NCBI RefSeq assembly: GCF_019578655.1
Contig: NC_063265.1
Location: 23,174,285-23,238,284 of the forward strand
Reading direction: 5' to 3'
From: Ricinus communis
Taxonomy: Eukaryota; Streptophyta; Magnoliopsida; Malpighiales; Euphorbiaceae
DNA length: 64,000 nt
In this document: one piece after another, positions 21,479-33,997 of the stretch
Numbering within the stretch: position 1 is the stretch's first letter
Layout of the letters: every line of letters starts with the position of its first letter
Made by a program: the position numbers and the translations under genes
Notes under the pieces: generated by a model
The model's input: only the letters and a program-made list of their open reading frames with translations
What the model was told of the DNA's origin: nothing
Databases searched by the model: none

Positions 21479-23140
21479 ATTATATATATGAAGACAAGCT
21501 AATTTCTTTTTTTAATAATTAACATTTTGTAGGGCAATAATTTAAAGATCATAAACAAAAATGAGATTACAAAATATATTTCTTAAATTTAATTAAATAA
21601 AACATATGAAAAATATTATTATCAAAAGTTATTACTTATATATATGATAATTAGATATTATAAAATAAATATTTATTTTAATAAAAAGTTATTTTCTTGC
21701 ATAATTTTGAATTCATATCAGATTGTATCGGCTTTCAAGTTGTTTCGATGTTAGATTCAAATTATTTTCAGTTTTTGACTATTTTAAATTCGGATTGATT
21801 TAGTTTCAAGTCATTTAGGTTTCAAATCACTTCATTCTCGAGTTGTATTGGATTTGAATTATTTTAAATTTGGACAATTTTAGGCTTGGATCATTTCAAA
21901 TTTTGCAAGCCAAATCGAGTTCCTTAATCGGGTGAAACTCTTCCATCTCTATAGCTTGTAATGAGTGGACTTAGTACCAGGATAGGTTTTGTTGTTGGCG
22001 ATTGTGAAGGAAGATTTGTTGGTTAAAATTAAAAGGTTTGATTTTCTCCTCCCCACTGATCCAGTTGAAGTAGAGGCTGTATTTTTGGCACTACAAATGT
22101 CTCACGAGTTATAAACCGAAATCATATTTATTTGACATCCGACTCAATTTTCATGCTCAACTTCCTCTGCTCTTAACTTTAAGACACCAGCTACATTGGC
22201 TCTTGATTCAATTTTTATTTTGCAAGTTACAGTTTTAATCATATTGATAAACTTTTTAATAATGTACCTCATGTTTGATCTAGGGACTTTCCCATGAAGA
22301 AAGTGAACATTCATGGACAAGAAACTTCCTTCTAGAACTGATATTTACACATTCACAACAAACTGATCAGAGTAGGAACAGAAATAGGACATAATCCTTT
22401 TTATCCTTATGAAGGCAGGCACGATCCAATATGAAGGCAGTTATAAACACTAATTTCCACAAGGACTGCCCAAGGTTAAATAATTAATTAATATGAAGGC
22501 TTCTAGATAAGATTGAGCTATGTGGGTGGCATGGTCACCCTCCACCACCACCCCCCCCACTCTCTCAGTCATTGATCAACATATATAGAGCTTGAGTTAA
22601 ATTGGAGCTTTGAATGAGATAGACTAATTAAATTTGAGTAAGAGTTTGAAATTATATTATAATAATTTATATTTGAATAAATTGATAAAGGACAATATAA
22701 TATATATATATATATTTGAAACTACTTTAAGTTTATGAGCTCAATGTAGATAGTCAAGTACTGCCATACTGGATTCAACTAAGCTTATTGTTCAAATTAT
22801 TGCGGTTTAACTTTCTAGCGGAGTCAAACTTAAACATTTTGTGAGTAGAATTCGAGTATAGCCTCTTTGATCATGGCTGATACTGTGATATTATTACGTG
22901 TAATTGCTCTCTAAACTTTCAGAATTTTTTGCAATAATTGTACCTAATAAATTATTCAAATGACCAAAATAATTAAAGAGGAATTTATAAATCTAATAAA
23001 AAGGTTTGGCTACTTCGAGGTTACAGATAATCCAACATAATAATGTACCAAACTCTTAATAATTCTTGAGAAAAAACGCTCAAGGGACTTGTTTATATTA
23101 GAGTAAAATAATTTCCACAAAGACTGCAGCTTAAAATTAT
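21479..23140 (+). repeat. Module G1 distal part, upstream of g3
   Basis: Homologous to 43077-44720. It includes a weak LINE RNase H remnant at about 21961-22260, a C-rich run near 22541-22558, and from about 22960 the ancestral upstream region of the germin gene that runs into g3. No intact gene. Confidence 0.65.
21961..22260 (+). pseudogene. LINE-type RNase H (RVT_3) remnant, copy 1
   Basis: One frame reads SGLSTRIGFVVGDCEGRFVG, then TDPVEVEAVFLALQMSHEL, with stops between and after. The order of a GxVxxDxxG-type strand followed by an E-A helix rich in ALQ-A fits the RNase H-like domain at the end of plant LINE proteins. The copy at about 43560-43870 is similar. Remote match made by eye. 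Confidence 0.45.
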
Positions 23141-23350
23141 TGATTAATATGACTATGTTCTTAAAAATGTAGCCCACTTCCATTGAAAAATGTAAGTAGG
23201 GGAGGTTTGATTCAAAATAGAGCCTGCAAACAAATCAGCAAGAATCCATGTCAAAAAGAACAAACAAGAAAATAATTGAGCTGTGGCCCAAATGTAGGAA
23301 AGCAAAGTTAATATTGCATGCTTCTTCAATAGTGTAATTCTTTTGTCATC

Positions 23351-23375
23351 TATAAATTGCCATGCATTCCATGCA
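23351..23375 (+). promoter_or_regulatory. g3 core promoter: TATA box plus two RY-type motifs
   Basis: TATAAATT at 23351-23358, 93 bp before the ATG, then CATGCA at 23361-23366 and 23370-23375. The 290 bp before the ATG are nearly identical to g2. Confidence 0.6.
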
Positions 23376-23450
23376 AATATTTCTCACAGCTACAGAGAAA
23401 AACCAACACCACATCCAAAAAACTAACTCTAAGCACCAAAAACAAGCATC

Positions 23451-24246
23451 ATGAAAGTTATTAATTTTCTCGTATGTCTTCTTGTCTTAGCTTTGGCTTC
23501 CTTTTTTGCCACTGCTTTTGATCCCAGCCCTCTCCAAGACTTCTGTGTAGCTACAGATGGCTCTGATTCTTCTGGTAATTAATATACTAGCTTCTTACTT
23601 CGAGATCTTATAAATATAGAGTTTTCTTCATCATTATTTTCTTTTCTCTTATTTATGCATTATATAATATTAATTATGTCCTCTTGATGCAGTATTCGTG
23701 AATGGACAGTTTTGCAAGAATCCAGATAATGTAACAGCAGATGATTTCTTTTATTCTGGGCTTAATGTTCGTGCAAATACATCGAATCAACTTGGAGTAA
23801 ATGTCACAATCTTAACTGCTGATGTGATACCAGGACTTAACACCAACGGTATAACCTTAGCTCGTATCGATTATGCAGCGAATGGAGGCTTAAACCCACC
23901 ACATACACACCCCCGAGCTGCTGAAATCCTAATGGTTTTAGAAGGAACTGTTTATGCTGGTTTTGTAACATCAAATCCGGATCATCGTCTGTTCAGCAAA
24001 ATTCTAAAGCCAGGGGATGTATTTGTATTTCCATTTGGAATGATTCATTTTCAATTGAATCTTGGTAAGACTCCTGCACTTGCTTTTGCTGCATTGACTA
24101 GCCAAAATCCTGGAGTGATGACTTTAGCTAATGGGATTTTCGGAGCTGATCCTTCCATTAATCTTGAAGTTGTGGCCAAAGCATTTCATCTAGACAAAAG
24201 TTTAGTCAGCAAGCTTCAGGTCCAGGAGTGGGCCAATCCCTCATAA
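23451..24246 (+). CDS. Germin-like protein g3 (secreted cupin)
   Basis: Exons 23451-23574 and 23693-24246, 225 residues. Signal peptide with Cys at position 9 (LVCLL) and cleavage expected after FATA. All family landmarks are present: Cys32/Cys49, HTHPRAAE with ligands His112, His114 and Glu119, and His160 in FPFGMIHF. It carries Lys147 with Asp150 (a combination not found in the others), Ser211 instead of Asn and Val218 (KLQVQEW) instead of Gly near the C-terminus. Predicted to be a cell-wall Mn cupin like g2. Its upstream region is module P and its downstream region a shortened module D. Confidence 0.95.
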
Positions 24247-25002
24247 AATAGTTTTATTTTGAAAATGTGTTGGTCAAATTTTCTTATTTAAAATGATATC
24301 TATTTGAATAAGGAGAATGGTTGCGTCTCATTCCTCGTGTTGGTTAAGTTAATTAAAATCGAGGAGGATATGCCTCTCTCACCATCTTGATTTTAAATAT
24401 AATAAATATTATTTATATTATCGCAATTTGTTTAGCGTCTTCTCTCTCTTTATATATATATATATATATATATATATCTTAATTTTTATAATAAACTGAT
24501 AGATAGACGATAATCAATCGAAAGTTATTGCACATATATATGCTTTTAATTAATTTGTTCATTATTTTTTTTAAATCATTTTACACTGTCCATATTTATG
24601 TGAACAACCATAATTACTATTCAACAAAACAAAACAATTACAACTGCTATTGTTTTCTAAGGTTTGGATTCTGAAATTTGTGTATCTTCTTTTTTTGATA
24701 ATGAGATTTGTCTATTTTAGAGTAAGTCAAAACATATATATTCCTTTCTTAGAGAACTAAAAATAAATATCAAACATCAAAAAGTATATGTAAAAAGATT
24801 TATTTATAACAGTCATCAGTATGTTAATTGATTCATTTAACAGTATTAAGCTATATATTAATTTTATAAATATCTTTCAACAAAACCAATTGTTTAGATA
24901 TCAAATTTAATCTTTTCAATCACTCTCAGACGGAAGAGAATTGAACACAATACTATTACCACTATGGAAAAAAAAGAACTCAATACTCCCATAATAAATA
25001 CA
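24247..25002 (+). repeat. Module D3, 3' flank of g3
   Basis: Homologous to the 3' flanks of g1 and g5, with a (TA)n run at about 24452-24477. No gene. Confidence 0.7.
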
Positions 25003-25858
25003 TGTTAGGCAAGTTTCGTAAGTGCACGGATAACAACAAGTAATAAAGAGTGAATATGAGTATCGTTCCCACAAGGAGATTGATACCAAGTACCACCACT
25101 AATTGTATTATATCTCTAAAATAGCTACTTTTCCACCCTTTTATAGCCAAGACTGAGAGAAAATTCTAATTTATTCTAAATTTTCGAGTTTATTGTAAAA
25201 GAAAGCTCTCTTTTATTCGACACGGCTTGGCACACGGTCATTGTCACATCATTCGCTTTTCAGCACGGCTTGGCACACACCCGTTTATCATGTCATGCTG
25301 AACTTTCACAACTTCTTTGAAATGAGCAGAAGCAAGCACGGTTTGGAGCAGGCCCGTGTGATTTCCACGTGTCATATTCCTTAGAATCTAGTAGTGGACA
25401 CGGCTTCTAGTACGGTTGTGTATCAAGTCATACTTTTTTATCCTTCTTCGAGTGTGTAACACAGACACAAGCATGGCCGTGTTAGAAGCCGCGATATAGC
25501 TTTTCATGCTCTTTTAGGATCTCTTTCTCATTTTTCTTATAAAAACGAAAAAATTATTAAAATCAAATATAAATTCTTAAATGAATTAAAAAATAAATAA
25601 AATACTAGAATAATGATATATTTTAAATAAACTCCTACTTAAACTTAAATTTTTCTAATTAACACTAGCTATTTATTTAAAATTTATTAAGATTCAACTC
25701 AAAAACATGTATAAAATTACACATGTTTATTTATTAAAATTAGCTAATCCACAATTAAGAAGTAAAACTACTGCCAATTTATTAAACATCTATTCATTAA
25801 ATTGGACGTGTATGCTAAAAGCTAAGCATATAACTCATTTTCTTAAATATCTTAATCA
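25003..25858 (-). mobile_element. Solo LTR-like repeat in module D3, internally deleted
   Basis: Same repeat as 9158-10690. About 700 bp are missing at 25109-25111, where GTACCACCACTAATTGTA is followed directly by the TTATATCTCTAAAATAGC segment that lies near 9961 in D1. The TATA box (25138-25145, CTTTTATA) and the CACGGCTTGGCACAC words are kept. The sequence is then cut at 25858-25861 by the start of module A2. Confidence 0.6.
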
Positions 25859-25861
25859 ACT

Positions 25862-26258
25862 AAAACTCTAAAGAATTGTTGTGTGAGTCTAGGTATTAAA
25901 AACACCAGAGATTGATTGTTGAATAACCATTAATACTCAAGGATTAAAGGACTTAGTCAGAGATTGATTCATTAAGGGAAAAGATTTAGTGTGAGCCTTA
26001 AAAACAACAAGTTGTTGGGTGAACTTGTAAAATCCAAAGATTATACTCTTAGTGATTATAGTAGAACTCTCAAGTGTAATCTTAAGGAGTGGATGTGGGA
26101 AGGATTGTTCTCGAACCACTATAAATCCTTGTGTCATCTTCTTTAACCCTTACTCTCCTTATATTATCTTTAATCTCTTGTGTTTTTTACATAAAATCAT
26201 TAAGTTTTGCAATTTGAGATCACCAATTCAATCCTCCCTTCTTGGTTCCAAGGGACAA
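25862..26258 (+). mobile_element. Copia-type LTR 3' part (R/U5), start of module A2
   Basis: The first 244 bases match 1136-1384. Unlike that copy the sequence continues without break through TTCTCGAACCACTATAAATCC to about 26256, followed by a degenerate primer-binding site (TGATATTAGAGC, 26263-26274, resembling TGGTATCAGAGC of initiator tRNA-Met) and gag. This is the normal order of a copia element, so A2 preserves the original structure. The left end is a duplication breakpoint inside the LTR with AAC microhomology to module D. Confidence 0.65.
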
Positions 26259-26313
26259 TAAGTGATATTAGAGCAAGTTCACTCTTATCAAGCTTAATTG
26301 TGAGTGTAAAGAT

Positions 26314-27720
26314 CATGGCTATCAATGAACGAGCCCAACACCTCAAGCCATTCTTCAATGGATCTGACTATGCGTTTTGGAAATTTTGTATGGAAATCTA
26401 CTTGGATTCTTATGGCATTGAAGTATGGGACTATGCAGTGAAGGAATGAAAATTTCCCACCGAAATAAAAAATAGTGAAGAAAGAATCCTTCCTAGAGAA
26501 GAATGGGTGGATGACCATAAGAAGCACAACCACAAGAATAAGCAAGTAATTGCTATACTTATGAGTTGTCTCTCTAGAGAAGAATATGGGAGAGTACAAC
26601 ATTGCACTACGGCTCATCAAATTTGAACTACCTTAGAGAACTATCATGAAGGCACGAAGCAAGTAAAATCAATGTACATGACCGAATATGAGATGTTCAA
26701 GATGAAGCCTAATGAGTTCGTCATCGATATGACAAATAGACTTCTCACCATCATCAACAACATGAGAAAGCTTGGGAAGGACTATGAGCTAGTAGACATG
26801 AACAACAAAATTCTTAGGAGCCTTCCTTTAGATAAATATGGTGCTAGAGTGGCTAGCATTGAATAAACAAATGAAGACCTAGGGAAGATTCTTGCGGATG
26901 TTCTTATAGGTAAGCTTCTAACTCATGAGATGTCTTTTGTTAGGGATGAAGTTGATAGAGATAGTTGGAAGAAAAAAGCCCTAGCACTCAAGGCTAGCAC
27001 AAGAGCTCAAAATACAATTGATATTCCAAGTGATGATGATGATCAAAGGGATGCTCTAAGTGAGAGTGATGATGTGACTCACATCACCAAGCACGTAAAG
27101 AGGATAATTGAAGCCAAAAGGAGAAGAAGCAACAAGCTCTTTACTAGCAAGAATTCCTTCTCTAAATCAAGGACAAGAATGAGAAAGTCACTTGCTACGA
27201 ATATGGAAAGCAAGAGCATATAAAACCAGATTGTCCCAAGTACTTGAAGATGAAGAAGGAAAATAAAGAAAAGAAAAAAGGTTTGAAAGCTACTTGGAGT
27301 AATGCATCTTTATCCTCCAACAATGAAAGTGAAAGAAAAGAGAAGGCTAATCTTTGCTTCATCGCAAATATGGAAGACTCCCAAAAGGTACGTTCTATTT
27401 CTCATTCATGCGATTCTTCTTCTTCTTGTTCATCTTCTCATTCTTTTGGTGATGACTCGTTGGATAATGAGGATAAGCTCTTACAAAACATGCTTTCAGA
27501 ACTAAACTTTTACAAAAATAAATGTTCCACCTTCGAGGAATATTTTAAAATTTCAAAGAAGGAAATTGCCTCCTTAAAAACTTCTAATGATGACTTAAGA
27601 AAATAATTGGATGATGCTTCAAAAGAAAAACTTTTTAAAGAGTACAATTCTTTGAAAAATGAAGTTGAAGAGCTTAGGAACTCAATTCTAAAGAAATACT
27701 TTCTATCTTCTATCTTTTTT
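26314..27720 (+). pseudogene. Copia gag (UBN2 type), truncated and broken
   Basis: Starts MAINERAQHLKPFFNGSDY with YAFWKFCMEIYL, the typical N-terminus of plant copia Gag, then a UBN2-like region with KQVKSMYMTEYEMFKM and NMRKLGKDYEL. Three or more in-frame stops (near 26447, 26624 and 26864) break it. The zinc knuckle is damaged: CYEYGKQEHIKPDC has Tyr for the second Cys. A Ser-rich then coiled-coil C-terminal part follows (27244-27700). The sequence ends at about 27790 without protease, integrase or reverse transcriptase and with no 3' LTR. This is a relic of a larger element. Confidence 0.85.
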
Positions 27721-27790
27721 AAGAAAAAAAATTATATTTAAATGTAGTTTTAGCTCTGTATAATTGTCTCTCTCTCTGTTTTTGTGCCCA

Positions 27791-29864
27791 AGGATGTAAT
27801 GGGTCGCTATGAATGAAACTTTTTCAAGAGCAAAGAGTGCAGCCAAAATATGACTTTCTTAAATTAAAAAAAAAATGAATTGTTCCAAAGCAAGGTTAAG
27901 CTTTTGAAGAACATTATTAAAATACATTTAAAAATTCTCACATTTCCATAGCTAGCTAGCTTATATAGCCCTACTTTCTTTTTTATCTTAAAAGAATGTG
28001 CATTTTCTTTTAAAGAGACCACTTTTCTTGCACTCTATGCAGTTTCAATTTCACTAAAAGTAGCATTAACATTAGAAGAAACTAATTTAAGAATAAAATA
28101 TATTGCCTCAAAACTAGAAGAAGAAGAAGAAGAAGTGGTATATGTCTGTAGAGAAAGAAAGCAACAGCTAAAACTTGCTGTAGAGAGAAGATATACACTT
28201 GGAGAAGCTAATTGTAGATTCTCAATCTTTGTATGCAGTTGTTGCAGCTATTAAGCTCTTTATAGCTCGTCATTCTTTACCAACTTCACCTTCCCTCATT
28301 ACTTTTCCTTTTGATATTTTTTCTTCAACTGTCATTCAACGTGGAACTCCTCCCATAAGGCCTCTATGATGTCGCAAGTTGTCCTCTGCCACCATAACGA
28401 TACCATATTAGCAAAGCAAAGAGAAGAAGTCACCGCCTCTCACTGCCATTCATGGATAGCTTGCTTGCCGTCATTTTTCAATTGATTTGAGGCCAAAATC
28501 AACTTCTCCACCCTTCTAAGACTAGATCTGGAAAGTTGCAGCCTTGACAATGTCCTTTAGGTGCTGAAGAAGATTAAGAAGTTTGAAAAAATCGGCTCCT
28601 CTCAAAAAGCGTAAAAATATAAAGAGAAAGAGTAAAAGTTTAAGGAATTAAATCAAGAGGTATTTTTGTAATTATTTTTTTAAAAAGCATGTAGGATGTA
28701 ATCTCCTCTATATATATATACTCAAATTTAGCATTAGCTCAAGCTCATTAAATTTGGTCAGGTTTATAAATAATGTTTATTTGATGTGATCCAAATCTTG
28801 AAGCCCATTAATTTTAATCCATATCTGAAATCCTGACCTATGTAAAAATTCTAAGCCCACTGGTTAAGAGTTGGTTTGATAATTTTTAAAGATTATTCAT
28901 ATGTGATAAATGAAAAAGTAGAAAGATGGAAAGCAGTTACAAAATCTTCTAAAAGCTTGAAGCACATTCTTGAGAAGTGGAAAGAAATGAATACAGTGTC
29001 AGCCAATGAGGAAAAAGTGTGGAAGTGAAGTATATCCATGAAAGAAAAAACACGTTTATAATGTGTGAGGAATGAAGAAAGTGAAGCAAAAAAATTGAAA
29101 TCATGAACATTTGCAAAATGTGAAAAGCAAAAGCATGTCCTCTCAAAGTAGGGAGTTTATTGAGGACCAAGTCAAGGGTGAAGAATATGTCAGAATATCT
29201 CTCCAGCCATTGAAATCTATAAATAGGCAAGGACTCCCTAGTGAGCAAACCCCAACAAACTAATAAATCAATCAAACAAAATAGACCCAGAGTCTATAAA
29301 CTTTATCTTTATTCTTTGATTAGAAAGGTATCAATAGATTAGATAATAATTCTTAGATTAAAAAGACAATTCTTAGTATAGTTAAGCAATCCTCAACTTT
29401 AACTTACAGTATGTTCAAAGCTCTCAAGTGTTCCTCAATATTCAATTTCCTCTGTGAGCTAATTACTTTATGCAATCAACTCCTGATGCTTTCCAGTTAT
29501 TGTTTCAGCATTAAATTATTGCAGTTATGTTCTTAGGCTTACATATTTACATTATCGCTCTTAGCTTACAGTAATTTTGCTCATAGTTTTATTCCTTAAA
29601 ATTAATTTCATATTCTTAGCTTATAATTGCATGCTCATAACTCAATTTTACATCCATAGCTCATTATTAGCTTAATTGTTAGCTTATTAATAAGCTTTAC
29701 ATATTGATTTAGAGAAACTGCATCAATTTAGCTAAGAACCTAAAGCATTCTAGGTCTCTTTACATTTATTGCATTCATAGAAATTACTTGAGATAATCAG
29801 TATTTAGCATGCTCAGAAATCATCGCACGTGAAATAACCAAACACTGGCCAAATAATATATATA
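27791..29864 (+). repeat. Module A2 left part, no gene recognised
   Basis: Second copy of 1385-3451 with the same (GAA)n run, the same TATAAATA box (29218-29225) and the same TTAGCTCA-rich tract. Differences are scattered substitutions and one-base gaps. No confident gene. Confidence 0.6.
29218..29225 (+). promoter_or_regulatory. TATA box of an unassigned promoter-like module, copy 2
   Basis: Equivalent of 2805-2812, unchanged in sequence. No product follows. Confidence 0.35.
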
Positions 29865-30785
<921 letters not shown>

Positions 30786-31155
30786 TAGGGTTGATCTATA
30801 TCATCTTGACTTGGTTCTGATTTCTCTATCTTTTTATGAATATCGAGTCGAGGTCTTCTCCTACTCATATCAAATAGAACATGTTGAGCCAAATCTTCTT
30901 AATGTAAAACTTGCTTTATTTAGATCGGAAAAATCATATGCTTTTATAAAACCATATGTTATGGCTCGAATCTGTAGTCAATCATATTTCCGATAGGAGC
31001 AGTTGACAATTGAATCCAATTTTTTCCATTATTTTCATATCCGTAATAGTGTGAAAAGAAGGCCGGACTCCAAGTTATTCAAGAATAGTGACGCTAAATT
31101 TCTCGGCCTTTTGTCTTAGGATTAGTCAATTCTTTTTCTCGATGGGCGCAAGGGA

Positions 31156-31227
31156 AGGGATATAACTCAACAGTAGAGTGTCACCTTGACATGGTGAAAG
31201 TCATTAGTTCGAGCATGATTATCCCTA
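31156..31227 (+). pseudogene. trnV-GAC: Plastid-type trnV-GAC pseudogene, copy 2
   Basis: 72 nt. It carries the same D-loop and T-stem changes as copy 1, showing they arose before the duplication. It also has one new change next to the anticodon (GACATGG for GACGTGG). Confidence 0.88.
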
Positions 31228-31268
31228 AATCCAATATGAATTTTTCTATTTTGACTTATTCTCCGCCA

Positions 31269-31269
<1 letters not shown>

Positions 31270-31302
<33 letters not shown>

Positions 31303-33690
31303 TTTTTTAAAAGTTATCCTCCATGATTTAAAAAAAATAACCTCAATACTTCATCAATAAAATGTCACACAAATCTAATAAACCAATAAAAGAGGTTAAT
31401 TACAAAGGTTTGGCTACTTTGAGGTTGGAGATAATCCAACATATTAATATACTCTTAGAAATGTCTTAAAGAATAGAGAAATGTTCAAGGGATGTATTCA
31501 TCTTAGTAAAATTTCACAACTCTAGTTAACTGGTTGCATGTTCTATACGACTTTGATATCTCGAGTTAATTAGAACTAGTTTAAGAGGTTACATAGGGCT
31601 GGAGCTAAATACTATCATACCAGCAGAAGGAAAAATTTATTTTGAGATCAAATGTATTTTTAGTTGAGCACTAAATACCGAACTTTGCCTTGTGATTTTT
31701 TATTTGAGAAATGATGTAGGAACTTTACGGAAAAGAATAAAGTTAAATAATGAAGTTGCAAACTATTGTAGCCTACTCACTTCCTCCGAAAGTAGGATAT
31801 AGAATTCAAGTTATCACCATGAATGGGATGAAAGATATCACCATGATCTTAAGACTGAGCTGTCGAACAAAACACAAAGAACAAAAATGGAGCGGCAACT
31901 TGTCCTTTAATCAAAATTACAACAATATCTACAAAGACTGCAGCTGAAAATAATATAATAATATAAAGGCAGGCATTGAGTTTCTTGATAAGCAGGGATA
32001 AATTATATAAATGGTCCCTCAATTCTCTCTCTATATTATAATAATATTTGAATTTTTAATTTGTAAAACTAAACTTTTTAAATTTAAGTTTAAATATATT
32101 AAATTCTTTTCAGTCAAGTTCTATTTAATATACAAATGGAAACATGACATTGTACGCCACATGGTTAATTTTTTTTCAAACAATGATATATCATTCTAAC
32201 ATGCTGCATCACAATTACACAAATTCAATAATATAATAATATGTGTTTTGATTTTTATTATTTTTCAAAAATAAAAATGCTAAAATTAACAGTAAAATCA
32301 AACGTTTTAAAAAAATAATACTCTCACAGTTGAGAAACCACCGTTTTAATTTCCACCCAGTTCCACTAGAAAACTCTCGGCCACATACATTTCTTCTTTG
32401 GGATTTTTTTCAATATTTTCATTGGTGTTTTCGATTTTAGTTTTAAAATCGGTTCTTTTTTTTTCTTTTGTTGTTGATATGTTTTTTAAAATTATTTTTT
32501 TGGTTCACTTTTACCTATTTTTAATGCTATTTACTCAAAGATAGACCCATCATCTCAGTTTCTTGGAGAAGTGGAGAGATAAAAGTGAAAGCGCAGGAGA
32601 GGTTGTATAACTCGGAGGAAGTGCAAGAGAGAGAAGCCAAGGTAGGGCCATCGAGGGTTGAGGATGTGAGTCTAGGGGATGTCATGATAGACGGTGGAGA
32701 TGGTTCCATCTTCAAGTTGATGGATATTCAAGGATGATGATGGTGTACAAGAGCCATTAATCGATGATGATTATAATTAGATTTAATTACTTATTTAAAC
32801 CTGAATTTTAGAAATTTGCTTTTTATGTAATTCTTCTAAAATTTCAATTTTAGTTATAAACTAAGATTTATTTTTTAAATTTTAAATCTGACCACTACAA
32901 GTGGTGGTTTGTACATATATGGTAGCCAGACTTAATTTAAAGAAAAAATAAATTAAAAAAATAATGATGAGTCAGCATATCTTTTACGCTGACTTAACTA
33001 ACAAAAATGAAGAAGCATCTTTCGCCAAAAAATTAAATGGTGCATTTGTTGCAAGCTTCTTTCTCACAACCTTTCTTCTTCCTCGCCACCATTATCTCTG
33101 CCTCATCACCACCGTTATCACCGCCACAAACCATGTTAAATACAAAAAAAAAAAAAAAAAAGATCTCCATAAACCAAATATGAAAATTTGACATAAAATG
33201 CATCGCTGAAATAGAACTTTTCATCAAATCTCAACTGAAATCAAAGGTTTTTTCCACTAATAAAACACTTTTTTAACACTTAATCGAAAAGAAAAAGAAG
33301 AAAAGAAGAACTCAAATTTTTTCTCTATTTCGTGATATAACCTAACCCAAAAAAAGAAAAAGAAGAATCAATTTTTCCTTTTCTTCGTCTCTTTCTCTGT
33401 TTCTTGAAATAACTAGATTGAATAGCCCAAACAACATATCCAATAATTATACCACAATTAATTACAAAATTAAACTATTATACATAAAAATAACAACTGA
33501 TATTAACATTTGAAATTTGAATCCTGACATACACCTCTTCTCAATTAAGCACAAATCAAACAAATAATTAATTAATAATAAAATTAAACCAAAAGAACAA
33601 GACCAAGTCCATTGACAACGTTGATAAGAGCAGTGGTATTCGAGAGCCAAAACATCATTGTTGCTAGAGAAGAAGTAGTGGAAGAACCAA
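31270..33690 (+). repeat. Module A2 right part, between plastid insertion and g4 promoter
   Basis: Second copy of 4881-7300, including the 70-codon open frame (about 32520-32734), the 9-bp inverted repeat whose right arm has mutated (TGACTTA), and the poly(A) run near 33144-33161. No confident gene. Confidence 0.6.
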
Positions 33691-33888
33691 ATGTAGCCCA
33701 CTTCCATTGAAAAATTTAACTAAGGCAGGTTTGATTCGGAATTGGGCAAGTTGGACCAGCAAAATAGAGCTGCAAACGAAGTAACAAGAATCCATGTCAA
33801 AAGAAAAACAAACAAAAATATAATTGAGCTGTGGTCCATATACATGAAGGAAAGCAAGTTAACATTGTATGCTTCTTTAATAGTGATC

Positions 33889-33913
33889 TATAAATAGTCA
33901 TGCATTCCATGCA
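33889..33913 (+). promoter_or_regulatory. g4 core promoter: TATA box plus two RY-type motifs
   Basis: TATAAATA at 33889-33896, CATGCA at 33899-33904 and 33908-33913. The upstream 300 bp match g1, including the extra segment with GGGCAAGTTGGACC that g2, g3 and g5 lack. Confidence 0.6.
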
Positions 33914-33997
33914 AATATTTCTCACAGCTACAAAAAAAAAAACCTATAAGACATCAAAAAGAAAAAAAACTAACTCTAAGCACCAAAAACAAGCATC

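Noticed and set aside
26101..27795. Segment with TG...CA ends and AGGAT on both sides, looking like a small LTR element inserted into module A2
   Set aside because: The left part is the seamless continuation of the copia LTR into U5, primer site and gag, and no LTR pair is present. The AGGAT words are better explained as the repeats between which A1 lost the segment.
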